A stretch of DNA of 64,000 bases from Clostridium aminobutyricum (GTDB lineage: Bacteria; Bacillota; Clostridia; Peptostreptococcales; Anaerovoracaceae), in assembly GCF_017255415.1 (NCBI RefSeq), contig NZ_JAFJZZ010000001.1, positions 124,001-188,000 of the forward strand. Direction: 5' to 3'. This document shows, one piece after another, positions 1-8,710 of the stretch; the stretch's first letter is position 1; each line of letters opens with the position of its first letter. The notes beneath the pieces were generated by a model. It made no database searches. It was not told where the DNA came from and was given only the letters and a program-made list of their open reading frames with translations. Position numbers and translations under genes: made by a program.

Positions 1-132
1 TTACATAGTGATCCGATCTGCTTTTTTCTTTGAAAACTTAATCGTGGTGATTGCAGATAGGACAATCATAGCGGTCCCTAAGCATACATTAATAATGGAT
101 AGTATAAGATTTGCTCTTGCAATTGATTTCAT
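1..132 (-). CDS. Small single-span membrane peptide, 43 aa
   Basis: The minus strand encodes a 43-residue peptide starting MKSIARANLILSIINVCL and ending in a basic tail (FSKKKADRITM). Residues about 8-32 form one hydrophobic membrane segment. The ATG at 132 is preceded by a strong AAAGGAGG ribosome binding site about 7 bases upstream, which is the main reason to call it real. It begins 54 bases after the proA stop on the same strand with no terminator seen between, so it may be the last gene of that operon. No function is recognised; a short-lived membrane regulator or a toxin-like peptide are only possibilities. Confidence 0.6.
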   Translation of the reverse strand: MKSIARANLILSIINVCLGTAMIVLSAITTIKFSKKKADRITM

Positions 133-186
133 AACCAAATCCTCCTTTTGAAAACTTAAAACTGTATTTATTAGGTTCATTGTATC

Positions 187-1467
187 TTACTTTTCTTTGA
201 AGTGAAAGCTTTTTTTACCTTCTGCATAATCAGCAACAATGTGACCGTTTCCAAACAACTTATATTTATAAGTAACCAGACCGTCAAGCCCTACCGGACC
301 GCGGGCGTGAAGTTTACCGGTACTGATGCCGACCTCTGCGCCAAAGCCATATCGGAAGCCATCCGCAAACCGTGTCGAACAGTTTTGATATACGCTGGCA
401 GAATCAACAAAATTCATAAATTCAGCCGCTGCCGAATCATCCTCTGTAATGATGGAATCGGTATGATGCGATCCGTATTTATTAATGTGTTCAATCGCAT
501 CTTGAATAGTATGAACGACCTTAATGGATAATATGTAATCCAAATACTCCGTCTTAAAGTCTTGTTCTGTGGCAGGTTCACAAGAAATCAGCTGTTGTGT
601 CTGATCACAACCTTTCACCAGAACATTTTTAGAGGCAAGTGCATCTTTTAAAGAAGGAAGCAAAGAAGCAGCAACATCAGCATGAACCAGTAAGGTTTCA
701 AGGGTATTGCAAGCCGCCACATACTGTGTTTTCGCATCTAAAATAATTGGAATGGCTTTTGAGAGTTCTGCCGATTGATCTACATACACATGACAGATGC
801 CGTCCGCATGCCCCATAACGGGAATCTTTGAATTCGCCATGATATATTGAACAAACTCATTGGAACCTCTTGGAATCAGCAGATCGATGGATTCATGGCA
901 TTTAATCAACTCATCAATACCAGCTCTGTTCTCTACCAGCGTGATAAATCCTTCCGGTAATCCGCAGGAAATCCCGGCATCCTTTATAATGGTAAATAGA
1001 GCTTTATTGGTTCGGGCGGCTTCGCTGCCTCCTTTTAGGATGGAACAGTTTCCGCTTTTGATGCATAACGTGGAAATCTGAATCAATGCATCCGGTCTGG
1101 ACTCAAAGATAACGCCGATTACGCCGATAGGGCAGGTTGTTTTTATAAGAGTAAGTCCTTCATCCAATTCTCTTTCTAAAAGTGTATGAAACAGGGGATC
1201 AGGCAGACTGATGAGACTGTCTATTCCGCTTAGTATATCGCTTAATTTGTGCTCATCAAATTTTAGCCGGTTAATAATAGGAGCAGCAAGCTGATTTGCC
1301 TTTGCATCTGCCAAATCGGCTTCATTAGCCTCAAAAATCTCTTCCTTCTTCTCTGTGAGAGCATTTGCAATGGCTTGCAGTGTATTGTTCCGGACAGATT
1401 CCTGTAAGGTTGCCATACGAAAACTATCCTTCTTAACCTGTTGTGCTATTTCATTATAATTAATCAT
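187..1467 (-). CDS. proA: Gamma-glutamyl phosphate reductase (glutamate-5-semialdehyde dehydrogenase)
   Basis: ProA reduces gamma-glutamyl phosphate to glutamate-5-semialdehyde with NADPH, the second step of proline synthesis in the cytoplasm. The 426-residue protein has family length. PIGVIGVIFESRP lies at residues 113-125, GSEA at 147-150, and the catalytic cysteine is C253 in the AACNTLET motif. The ATG at 1467 has GGAG about 9 bases upstream and overlaps the end of the metallophosphoesterase gene by 8 bases, so the two are translationally linked. Its pathway partners proB and proC are 14 kb away on the other strand, beyond the CRISPR-Cas locus. This is an unusual split, since proB and proA are usually adjacent. 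Confidence 0.96.
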   Translation of the reverse strand: MINYNEIAQQVKKDSFRMATLQESVRNNTLQAIANALTEKKEEIFEANEADLADAKANQLAAPIINRLKFDEHKLSDILSGIDSLISLPDPLFHTLLERELDEGLTLIKTTCPIGVIGVIFESRPDALIQISTLCIKSGNCSILKGGSEAARTNKALFTIIKDAGISCGLPEGFITLVENRAGIDELIKCHESIDLLIPRGSNEFVQYIMANSKIPVMGHADGICHVYVDQSAELSKAIPIILDAKTQYVAACNTLETLLVHADVAASLLPSLKDALASKNVLVKGCDQTQQLISCEPATEQDFKTEYLDYILSIKVVHTIQDAIEHINKYGSHHTDSIITEDDSAAAEFMNFVDSASVYQNCSTRFADGFRYGFGAEVGISTGKLHARGPVGLDGLVTYKYKLFGNGHIVADYAEGKKSFHFKEK

Positions 1468-2371
1468 GTGTAACTACTCCATTCTGAACATAATCCTTAA
1501 TAGGAACAGGACCTTTTAGGGCCGTACGCTTAATATACATGGTTCCATCCTTTTTTGTATGAACCCGCCAAGTCACTAAAACCAATTTACCATAGACCAA
1601 TTCGATACCGATAATACCTCTCGGATGCATGCAGCATCCGGTGTTAAAGTAGGTGGACTCCCCGGGGTCGGGGAATTTAGGACGGTGCGTATGTCCGCAT
1701 ATCAGTATTGTATCATGCTCCTGATTCCATTTGGTATAGTTTTTTTCTACCTTATGACGTTTCCTCCGGCTTTTTGCAGGACTCGCGGCATACTTTACCC
1801 CGGCCAGATGCATAAAGCGCCAGAAAAAATGAATCATAAAATAGGAGACATGAGACAATTGATCGTTGAGGAGGTCTCCTTGATGACCGTGTACAACAAA
1901 TATTTTCTGCCCCGTTTTTTTATGCTTAAAAAGAATGGATTCGTACACCTTTAAACCGGGAAAGAGGTCGACCTCCTCTCCTAAATAGTCATCGTAGACA
2001 CGATACATGTTTTTCTCTACCCAGGCCGGAGATTTTAAACGGTCATTATGATTGCCGAATAACATGAGTAACCTTCCGTTGTCAAAGAACTCTTTTAAAA
2101 GTTCAAAAACCATATAGTGTGCGTTTCTGATGTGCTCATAATTGTTATGTTCCCAAAGCTCATCCCCATCGCCTACCTCCACGTATGTAAAATCGTTTTG
2201 GTAATAGTAGTTTAAAGCATGGTAAAAAATATGCTTGTTTCGTCCGAATTCGTCGGACAGACTATCATCGCCTCTGTGCGTATCACTGAAAAAAACATAT
2301 TTTGAGGCATCGTCAAAAGGCATTTCTACTGCTTTTTCATAGACTGCATTTAATCTCGAATTCGTCCTCAT
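1460..2371 (-). CDS. Calcineurin-like metallophosphoesterase
   Basis: A 303-residue protein with the ordered metal-binding motifs of the calcineurin-like superfamily: SDTHRGDD near residue 29, GDGDELWE near 67, GNHNDR near 106 (canonical GNHD/E), HGHQGD near 162 and CGHTHRP near 225. It should be a soluble two-metal phosphoesterase. The substrate cannot be read from the sequence; LpxH-like diphosphatases are the nearest familiar fold, but a lipid A substrate is not expected in this organism. The ATG at 2371 has GGAGGT about 10 bases upstream and overlaps the stop of the upstream exonuclease gene (ATGA). It sits in an operon with the yprB-like gene and proA. Confidence 0.88.
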   Translation of the reverse strand: MRTNSRLNAVYEKAVEMPFDDASKYVFFSDTHRGDDSLSDEFGRNKHIFYHALNYYYQNDFTYVEVGDGDELWEHNNYEHIRNAHYMVFELLKEFFDNGRLLMLFGNHNDRLKSPAWVEKNMYRVYDDYLGEEVDLFPGLKVYESILFKHKKTGQKIFVVHGHQGDLLNDQLSHVSYFMIHFFWRFMHLAGVKYAASPAKSRRKRHKVEKNYTKWNQEHDTILICGHTHRPKFPDPGESTYFNTGCCMHPRGIIGIELVYGKLVLVTWRVHTKKDGTMYIKRTALKGPVPIKDYVQNGVVTHD

Positions 2372-3384
2372 CGATTTATGACCTCCAATACTCTTTCTAA
2401 CAATAGTTTGACAAAATGATTGATTTCTATGTAATGAATGTGGTCGCCCTGTTGTAAAACGAGGAAGCCGTTCTCAAAGGTTTCATATTTACTTAAAGAA
2501 GAAAAATCTTTTTCAAAAGACTTGGTATCCACAATTCCTAAAACGGAACGCCTGATGATGGGAAGACCGATGTAAAAGTCCTTTGAATATCGGTCGAAAT
2601 CAAGGAAACAAGGGCTGTCATCCAATCCATACGAAGAGTAAGAAATCGGATATCGCTGATGACCCCAAATTTTCAACTCTTTCGCTTCCATTGTGATTTT
2701 AGAGATGGATAAGCTTTCTACCGGAAATCCTAGAGAGAAAAAGCCTTTATGGATATCGACCTTTTTTAGTACCGGAAGTAATTGAGATAACTGTAAAATG
2801 TCATCTCGATTATGTAAGAGAATCAGATCTCGCAAATCACTATCTTTTGTAGACAAATAGCGTTTATATAGTTCTACGCTTTCCGCACCGGAGATTTCAT
2901 CTTTTCTGGAAGACCAAAGTCCCATGAAATTCTCTACCGTTTTTTGCTTTAAATTCGGAAGCAGCTTGCGTAAGGAGGAATGCCCGTTAATCATCAGATA
3001 TAAATCGAAATTGTAAGGAAAAAGATTTTCATCTGACAGGCCAAGCTCTGCCATTCTGGTTTTTAAATATTTTATATCAAAATGCTTTCCATTATAGGTA
3101 ATCAGTATGTCCATTTTTTTTGCCTCATCGAGAAAAGCTGTTAAAGTTTGCTTTTCTTCTTGAAGGTTTTCTGCAAAATACTGTTTGACACGGACGCCAT
3201 CTTCTTGAAAGATCAAAAGACCGCCAAGGATAAAATGACTGTACTGAGGGTTTAAACCCGTCGTTTCAATATCCAGTACACCGATCTTTTTCTTTCCGAA
3301 ATAAAAATCTAAAATTCTGGATTGATACATGAGGTAGCTTGTATCAATATATTCTTGTTCTATAATATACGTATGAATCACCAC
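2368..3384 (-). CDS. RNase H-fold 3'-5' exonuclease, YprB-like
   Basis: A 338-residue protein with the DEDD-type exonuclease fold. The first acidic motif is VLDIETTGLNP (about residues 37-47), the second is ITYNGKHFDIKYLK (about 95-108) and the last acidic motif is HNRDDILQL (about 191-199). This pattern is typical of the YprB family (a predicted RNase H-like 3'-5' exonuclease) of Bacillota. The start is uncertain: a GTG at 3384 has only a weak AAAG-rich upstream region, and an ATG at 3330 would shorten the product by 18 residues without a better ribosome site. It heads the minus-strand operon. A TATAAT with extended -10 TG (3422-3427, minus strand) lies inside the repeated hairpin element just upstream. 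Confidence 0.82.
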   Translation of the reverse strand: MVIHTYIIEQEYIDTSYLMYQSRILDFYFGKKKIGVLDIETTGLNPQYSHFILGGLLIFQEDGVRVKQYFAENLQEEKQTLTAFLDEAKKMDILITYNGKHFDIKYLKTRMAELGLSDENLFPYNFDLYLMINGHSSLRKLLPNLKQKTVENFMGLWSSRKDEISGAESVELYKRYLSTKDSDLRDLILLHNRDDILQLSQLLPVLKKVDIHKGFFSLGFPVESLSISKITMEAKELKIWGHQRYPISYSSYGLDDSPCFLDFDRYSKDFYIGLPIIRRSVLGIVDTKSFEKDFSSLSKYETFENGFLVLQQGDHIHYIEINHFVKLLLERVLEVINR

Positions 3385-3412
3385 TTTACTTTACTAAAAT
3401 TAAGCTATATTT

Positions 3413-3585
3413 TATCCTTTTATTATAACATGCAGGCTACGTCGCCGCATGTTTCAATAAACGCTTCTTTGAGGCAACACCGTCGGCTCCGACTCGCTTT
3501 GCTCCCTGCTGTCCGTTTTGCCTAGCCAAGCAAGCTTGAGGCAAAAATGCAACGCCGCATTTCTAATTGATGCGTTTATTATACC
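3413..3585. repeat. Double-hairpin intergenic element, copy 1
   Basis: Two inverted repeats in tandem: AACATGC (3427-3433) pairs with GCATGTT (3447-3453) across 13 bases, and ATAAACGC (3457-3464) pairs with GCGTTTAT (3572-3579) across about 107 bases. The long loop contains further self-complementary GAGGCAA/TTGCCT sequence. A second copy with the same layout, TATCCTTT edge and TTTCAAT joint lies in the opposite orientation at 18184-18290, with paired changes that keep both stems. The element faces the yprB-like gene and carries TGTTATAAT (minus strand) at that end, so it may supply a promoter. Confidence 0.6.
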
Positions 3586-3611
3586 AAAAAACAATGGATA
3601 TTTTATAAAAA

Positions 3612-3710
3612 ATAATACAAAAAACAAAATAGACCGCAGGGGTGCAGTCTATTTTGTTCAAAAGGGGTATTGGGATTAGAGATTAATGAGGTTATCAGGG
3701 GGATAACCAC
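3612..3710 (-). ncRNA. Candidate trans-acting small RNA with C-rich loop and intrinsic terminator
   Basis: On the minus strand a TTGCAT -35 (3745-3740), a 17-base spacer and a perfect TATAAT -10 (3722-3717) predict a start near 3710. The transcript would begin with a perfect 7-bp hairpin (GGTTATC/GATAACC, 3708-3690) presenting a CCCCT loop. A single-stranded stretch with CTC, ATCCC and ACCCCTTTTG follows, then a 16-bp stem with one mismatch (3658-3623) and TTTTGTATTATTTTT. No open reading frame is evident. C-rich exposed loops are the seed type of Gram-positive small RNAs that pair with Shine-Dalgarno sequences (RsaE/RoxS type). The function is an inference; promoter, hairpin and terminator are seen directly. 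Confidence 0.6.
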
Positions 3711-3716
3711 GTGCTT

Positions 3717-3745
3717 ATTATAACTAAAAATGTCGTAATATGCAA
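3717..3745 (-). promoter_or_regulatory. Sigma-A-type promoter of the candidate small RNA
   Basis: TTGCAT at 3745-3740, a 17-base spacer and consensus TATAAT at 3722-3717, read on the minus strand. It points away from spoVS into a region with no reading frame that ends in an intrinsic terminator. Confidence 0.6.
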
Positions 3746-3892
3746 GAGCTCGTCACAAAAAACTGTAAAAAAAAATATTTTGACGTGCGGTTTATATATA
3801 AATTGTTTTTTTGACCCTATATAATAAAAGTATAATATATAGCTTAGCCCGAACAAGAGGGGTTAGAACAAATTATTAGGGAGGAACCAATA

Positions 3893-4153
3893 ATGGAAGT
3901 TTTAAAGGTATCAGCAAAGTCAAATCCGAATTCAGTAGCAGGAGCACTGGCAGGAGTATTGAGAGAGAAAGGAGACGCAGAAATTCAAGCAATAGGGGCA
4001 GGAGCTTTAAATCAGGCTATTAAGGCGGTTGCAATTGCCAGAGGTTTTGTAGCACCAGGGGGGGTAGACTTGATTTGTGTTCCGGCATTTACGGATATTC
4101 AGATTGATGGTGAAGAGCGGACCGCTATAAAATTGATTATTGAACCGAGATAA
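3893..4153 (+). CDS. spoVS: Stage V sporulation protein S
   Basis: The 86-residue product matches SpoVS (Alba-like fold) over its whole length: MEVLKVSAKSNPNSVAGALA at the start, GAGALNQAIKAVAIARG in the middle and IKLIIEPR at the end. SpoVS affects septation and coat assembly during sporulation; its molecular mechanism is not settled. GGGAGG lies about 9 bases before the ATG. Upstream are TTGACC (3811-3816) and TATAAT (3831-3836), but the spacing of 14 is short, so the promoter class is not assigned. A perfect terminator follows. The gene is monocistronic and unrelated to the cas operon that starts after the terminator. Confidence 0.96.
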   Translation: MEVLKVSAKSNPNSVAGALAGVLREKGDAEIQAIGAGALNQAIKAVAIARGFVAPGGVDLICVPAFTDIQIDGEERTAIKLIIEPR

Positions 4154-4171
4154 TAAAGATACATAAACGAG

Positions 4172-4223
4172 GCCGCAGCTTTTCTGATTATACAATCAGA
4201 AAAGCTGCGGCCTTTTTCTTTTA
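4172..4223 (+). terminator. Intrinsic terminator after spoVS
   Basis: A perfect 19-bp stem (4172-4190 with 4195-4213), loop ATAC, followed by a T-rich tract. Confidence 0.93.
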
Positions 4224-4243
4224 ATTTGGATTCGAATATTAAT

Positions 4244-4273
4244 TTACATATTATGTAGTAATATGATATATTT
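4244..4273 (+). promoter_or_regulatory. Probable promoter of the cas operon
   Basis: TTTACA (4244-4249), 18-base spacer and TATATT (4268-4273) in the AT-rich gap between the spoVS terminator and cas6. It is the only good candidate upstream of cas6. Confidence 0.45.
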
Positions 4274-4373
4274 TGCATATAAAACATATGATATGACCAA
4301 AAAGAAAGCGATAAGGCTGAAAGGAATACTTTCATGATATTTTGTGCATTCAGAAAGGGATGGATATGAAAAA

Positions 4374-5066
4374 ATGACTTATGAATTAAATGTAAAAGTA
4401 TATTTATTAAAAGATATAACCATTAACGAGATGATGGGGAAGATCGCAGCTCTTATTGATGGAACATTAGGACAAGATGAGGAGTACCTTCGTTTTCATA
4501 AGGAAAACAAGCATAAAGGTTATGTTTTTGATGGCTTGTATCCTGTGGAACGAGAGGTAATCTACCATCAAGGAAAAATTTATACCCTTAGAATCCGTAC
4601 AGTAGATTCTACCTTAGCAGATTATTTTGAAAAGTATCTATTCACGGCCTATACCGACGAAATAAAAGTACTTACCGTAACTAAAAGGTTAATTCCCCAG
4701 AAACATATTGAAAAAATATATACGTTGACACCATGCGTCATAAAGAATGATTTCGGTTACTGGCGGGGACATATGACGATAGAAGACTATGAACGCCGTA
4801 TTCGGGAAAATCTGATTAAAAATTTTAATCAGTTCTATGGGGAAAAGATCAATGAAAATTTCGAATTGTTTACCCGCGTAGAGTTTGATAACAGAAAGCC
4901 TATCTCCATACCGTTTAAAAACAATATTACTTTATTAGGGGATAAGCTTACCCTTTATGTTAGTGAGAATGAAATGGCACAGAGTCTAACCTGTTTTGCG
5001 CTCGGTACGGGGGTCGGAGAGGGCGGATCACGCGGATTCGGCTTCTGTGGATATAAGTACTTATAG
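4374..5066 (+). CDS. cas6: CRISPR-associated endoribonuclease Cas6 (type I-B)
   Basis: Cas6 cuts the pre-crRNA within each repeat and leaves an 8-base 5' handle. The 230-residue product begins MTYELNVKVYLLKDI, typical of Cas6 RAMP ferredoxin folds, and ends with the glycine-rich loop GTGVGEGGSRGFGF near the C-terminus. The reading frame stays open upstream to a GTG at 4344, but the ATG at 4374 fits family N-termini better and has AGAAAGGG about 13 bases upstream. It is the first gene of the cas operon, which fits processing of the adjacent array. Confidence 0.93.
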   Translation: MTYELNVKVYLLKDITINEMMGKIAALIDGTLGQDEEYLRFHKENKHKGYVFDGLYPVEREVIYHQGKIYTLRIRTVDSTLADYFEKYLFTAYTDEIKVLTVTKRLIPQKHIEKIYTLTPCVIKNDFGYWRGHMTIEDYERRIRENLIKNFNQFYGEKINENFELFTRVEFDNRKPISIPFKNNITLLGDKLTLYVSENEMAQSLTCFALGTGVGEGGSRGFGFCGYKYL

Positions 5067-5080
5067 AAGGAGGTGATAGA

Positions 5081-6856
5081 GTGCTGAAAGATGTCATACA
5101 AATCTTTGAGAAAGAGTATCTCAAAGGCAGTACGCCAGAGAATAAGGATCATTTCGTTATTAAAGACCATATACCTGTTGATGGAGACTATTTTGTGATA
5201 CGGGAAACCGAACAGGGCTTTGAAGTGGCAGACCGAGTGAAAATTCGATACGATAAAAAGACGAAAAATATTGAAAAGACCAATAAATACTTTGATTTTC
5301 TACAACATGCGGATTATATGAGCCGCTATTTGAGTTCAAATAAATCTATTAGAAACAAAAATATTTATAGCAATAATTATCTTACGCTTTTCATAAAAAA
5401 AGAAACTTTTTTCAATGGGAAGATAACGGAAGAAATATTAGCGGATTATTATGAGGTCTTTAAAGAACCTTATAAAAAGAAATATAAAAAACCGCAGTTA
5501 AGAAAGATTTATAAGTTAATGGAAGAAAAGTATGGAAAGGCAGATATAGATCGAATCAATAGAATTGAGGCTTGGGTAAAAGAACACTTGTCTCACCTTG
5601 ACGTAGAGAATGATAAAACCCATGTTAAGCTGTTTTTCTTATATGATATTAAGGAGTATCAGGCCGAAAGCGAGAAATATATTCAGACAAACATTTATCT
5701 TAAGGATAAATATAATAGGCTAGTCAATGGAAAACTGTTTGGTGTTCCCAATGATAATTTAGCACTCAATGATAGCAAGCCCTATACAGAACAGAAAAGC
5801 CGGAAAAATACTTCGCCCATTCTATTGAGCCAAGAAGACGTGTTACTCCAAAAGAAGTTCTTTGATTACTTAAATAATATGGCGACTAAAGGTCTTGTGA
5901 ATCTGTATTTTGGCGAAGAGGGAATTTTAGCGCTAGACAACCAAGAGATTCCAAAGGGCACGTTTTCGGGATATTTTCTAAGGCTTCAAAAGGGAATGGA
6001 GCCGGAGATTCATGATTTTGATGTAATTACCAGTTTCAGCAATGAAATACGGCCAGTACTCATCAAAAATGTATTGAAAATCAAACAATCCAACTTGGCA
6101 TACAGAACGGTAAGTACTTTAACGGAATTGGAGAAAGTCATTGATGATATATTTTTTAAAAAGTCTTTAATTTTCAACTATTTTAGAGAGCCTCAAAAAA
6201 TCACTATCTATGATGAAGGGGTTAAAAAGAATTTGTTGTTAGCTCGGACAAGCCTATTTAATTGGTTTCATAAAGGAATGGATGATACAGTTTGGGATGT
6301 ATTGAAAACATGCAGCTTGGATCTGATTAAAGGCTCTATTTACAGAGGAGAAATCTGGAAAGGCGGAGGACGGGCGTGCGAACAATTTAATCTGTATATT
6401 TCATTAAGAAATTATTTTGAAAGGAGAGAACGGATGGATAACAGTATCTTGGATGTGGAGAAGCTTAGGGAAAAAATAAATCAGAAAGAGACAGGGCGAA
6501 TAGAAAGTGACGAAGAATACTATTTCGCTGTAGGTCAACTAGCCAATTATTTTCTGACACTTAGTAGGGCAAAAGTGAGAAATCATTTTCTTTCTAAATC
6601 GATCTTAACGGCGAAAACAGATGAAAAGATAAAAAATGAATTGAAGAAACTTTATCATAAATATAACTATGACATTAAGTTCAGCCGTAGGTTTAATAAT
6701 CTATATGCGATGGTATGCCTGTATTCAAACACAAAATCTCAGGTTAATGAAGATGCTTTGCTGGCAGGATATTTACACAGCAGTTTGATTTATGAGACAA
6801 AAAAAGACTCAAATAGCGATGAAATTGAAATGGATTTGGATAAAGAGAAAGAATAA
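5081..6856 (+). CDS. cas8b: Type I-B Cascade large subunit Cas8b (Csh1-type)
   Basis: The 591-residue product lies between cas6 and cas7, where the large subunit of type I-B Cascade is expected. It begins MLKDVIQIFEKEYLKG, is rich in Lys, Glu and Tyr, and lacks the CxxC zinc motifs seen in some Csh1/Cst1 relatives. In Cascade this subunit recognises the PAM and positions target DNA for Cas3. The GTG start at 5081 is supported by a near-perfect AAGGAGGTGAT site, the strongest in the operon, only 14 bases after cas6. The assignment rests on position, size and general resemblance rather than on a catalytic motif. Confidence 0.87.
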   Translation: MLKDVIQIFEKEYLKGSTPENKDHFVIKDHIPVDGDYFVIRETEQGFEVADRVKIRYDKKTKNIEKTNKYFDFLQHADYMSRYLSSNKSIRNKNIYSNNYLTLFIKKETFFNGKITEEILADYYEVFKEPYKKKYKKPQLRKIYKLMEEKYGKADIDRINRIEAWVKEHLSHLDVENDKTHVKLFFLYDIKEYQAESEKYIQTNIYLKDKYNRLVNGKLFGVPNDNLALNDSKPYTEQKSRKNTSPILLSQEDVLLQKKFFDYLNNMATKGLVNLYFGEEGILALDNQEIPKGTFSGYFLRLQKGMEPEIHDFDVITSFSNEIRPVLIKNVLKIKQSNLAYRTVSTLTELEKVIDDIFFKKSLIFNYFREPQKITIYDEGVKKNLLLARTSLFNWFHKGMDDTVWDVLKTCSLDLIKGSIYRGEIWKGGGRACEQFNLYISLRNYFERRERMDNSILDVEKLREKINQKETGRIESDEEYYFAVGQLANYFLTLSRAKVRNHFLSKSILTAKTDEKIKNELKKLYHKYNYDIKFSRRFNNLYAMVCLYSNTKSQVNEDALLAGYLHSSLIYETKKDSNSDEIEMDLDKEKE

Positions 6857-6871
6857 CGGAGGAAAGATAGG

Positions 6872-7828
6872 ATGGATAAACGTGTTTATGGTGTAATTGG
6901 AATCGCGTCCAGAATGAGTAATTGGAATGCAGACTTTACAGGATATCCTAAAACTACATCGGATGGAAGTATCTTTGGGAGCGACAAAGCTCTGAAATAC
7001 CCTATTAAAGTGATGTGGAATCAGATGGGAAAGAATGTTTTGTACCTCAAGTCTTTCAAGAGACAAGAGAATAAAAAAGGCGAAATGGAACTTCTGCCTA
7101 GATCATTAACGGAACGATATGATTATTTATTTGAAAGAGATGATAGTCAGATCAAGGATAAAACCCAAGTATTAAAAAATCTCTTTTCTGCAATTGATGT
7201 GAAAAACTTTGGAGCTACCTTTGCGGAGAAAGGGAACAACATCTCCATCACCGGAGCCGTTCAGATCGGGCAGGGAATGAACAAATACGGGGCTTCCAGC
7301 ACTTTGGAGCAACCCATATTATCTCCGTTCCGGGATGATTCGGTCAAAGAAAATAACAAAAATGAAGAAAAAGAAGATGCAAAGGCAACAACCCTTGGCA
7401 CAAAGATAGTTAGTGATGAAGCGCATTATTTTTATCCTTTTTCCATTAATCCTAGTGCCTATAGTGAGTTTATAGAATTAGGCGTTACAGACGGTTATAC
7501 AGATGAGGATTATCAAAACTTTAAAGAGATTTCATTAGTAGCGGCTACCTCCTTTAGTACCAATGCGAAGATCGGTTGTGAAAATGAATTTGCCATTTTT
7601 GTAGAGACAGAAGCAGATTTGTACTTACCAGATTTATCCCAATACATCGTGTTTAACAAGAAAGACTTCATAGATGAAATTCAATTGGGAATGGATGAAC
7701 TATTGAACGATTTGAAAACCGGCATTAAAAAGGTTGAAATCTACTATAATCCATACACGTTAAAGGTAGTGCATGAAATAAATAATGCCAAAGCTTATAA
7801 CATCTTTACGAAAAAAGAAATACGATAA
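6872..7828 (+). CDS. cas7: Cascade backbone subunit Cas7 (Csh2 family)
   Basis: A 318-residue Csh2/DevR-type Cas7, the subunit that polymerises along the crRNA. Family features are the N-terminal YGVIGIASRMSNWNADFTG, the NFGATFAEKGNNISITGAVQIGQG segment around residues 112-135, an acidic low-complexity loop near 155-168 (ENNKNEEKEDA) and the C-terminal KVEIYYNPYTLKV. GGAGG precedes the ATG, and the gene starts 15 bases after cas8b. Confidence 0.94.
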   Translation: MDKRVYGVIGIASRMSNWNADFTGYPKTTSDGSIFGSDKALKYPIKVMWNQMGKNVLYLKSFKRQENKKGEMELLPRSLTERYDYLFERDDSQIKDKTQVLKNLFSAIDVKNFGATFAEKGNNISITGAVQIGQGMNKYGASSTLEQPILSPFRDDSVKENNKNEEKEDAKATTLGTKIVSDEAHYFYPFSINPSAYSEFIELGVTDGYTDEDYQNFKEISLVAATSFSTNAKIGCENEFAIFVETEADLYLPDLSQYIVFNKKDFIDEIQLGMDELLNDLKTGIKKVEIYYNPYTLKVVHEINNAKAYNIFTKKEIR

Positions 7829-7881
7829 CATCCGTCAATGGAAGTACAACGATGTCCTTTTACAGGAGGATAGGAGCAGGA

Positions 7882-8697
7882 ATGAATGTATTAAAGTTTA
7901 CCTTAAGTGGGAAAACAGCTTTTTTTAAAAAACCGGATGTGAATAGTTATTTCTATTTTACTTATGGACATATCCATAAAATAGCTTTGCTGGGGATATT
8001 CGGAGCCATCATGGGGTATGGGGGATACAATCAGCAAGTTCGAAATGGAAATGCGGTTTACCCGGAGTTTTATGAAAAGCTTAGAGAGATTAAAATCAGC
8101 ATTGTGCCGAAGGAAGCTGTAAATGAGGCGTATCAACCAGCTGTTCCCCGTAGGAACGATAGGCAAAAGGGTTATTTTAACAAGAAAGTTCAAATTTTTA
8201 ACAATACGGTGGGGTACGCCAATGCAGACGGGAACCTGATTGTCAAGGAGCAATGGCTGGAAAACCCTTGCTGGGATATTTACCTGATCTTGCAAGGAGA
8301 AGTTGAAGAGGAAATTGCAAAGCGCATTATTAATTCTAGGGCAACGTATATTCCTTATCTAGGGAAAAATGATCATCCGGCTAAAATCAGCCATGCGGAA
8401 ATCGTGGAGATGGAGCTTATCTCGCTCGATCAAAGCTTTTGTATGGATAGCTTATATCTGAAAGACTGTTTTAAAATTTGTTTGGAAGATGATGATAAAT
8501 TATTTGATATGGACGAAGATATAGAAATAACCTTTAAATATGAAGAACGCCTCCCCGTCGAGTTAGAAGAAGCGACCAATCAATATATAACGGCTCCCTT
8601 TGCCTATACCAATAGCAAGGTTATGTTCAACCAATCCGAGACAGCAAAAAAAACCATAGTAGGCTGCTGTCAAGGGAAGTGCTTACAATTTTATTAA
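7882..8697 (+). CDS. cas5: Cascade subunit Cas5 (Cas5h/Cas5b)
   Basis: Cas5 caps the 5' handle of the crRNA in Cascade. The product starts MNVLKFTLSGKTAFFKKPDV and carries the YGHIHKIALLGIFGAIMGYGG stretch characteristic of Cas5h. An in-frame ATG at 7852 would add ten residues (MSFYRRIGAG), but these are encoded by the ribosome-site region AGGAGGATAGGAG itself, so the ATG at 7882 is chosen, giving 271 residues. The C-terminal CCQGKCLQFY is cysteine-rich. A long hairpin separates it from cas3. Confidence 0.93.
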   Translation: MNVLKFTLSGKTAFFKKPDVNSYFYFTYGHIHKIALLGIFGAIMGYGGYNQQVRNGNAVYPEFYEKLREIKISIVPKEAVNEAYQPAVPRRNDRQKGYFNKKVQIFNNTVGYANADGNLIVKEQWLENPCWDIYLILQGEVEEEIAKRIINSRATYIPYLGKNDHPAKISHAEIVEMELISLDQSFCMDSLYLKDCFKICLEDDDKLFDMDEDIEITFKYEERLPVELEEATNQYITAPFAYTNSKVMFNQSETAKKTIVGCCQGKCLQFY

Positions 8698-8710
8698 AGT
8701 AAATACTTAA

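Noticed and set aside
202-531. A 109-residue plus-strand frame opposite proA
   Set aside because: It is antisense to a confident gene, without ribosome site or family features; the same holds for the other shadow frames in the window.
3623-3658. A plus-strand terminator for a gene to the left
   Set aside because: The genes to the left are all on the minus strand, and the T-rich tract follows the stem only on the minus strand, fitting the small RNA.
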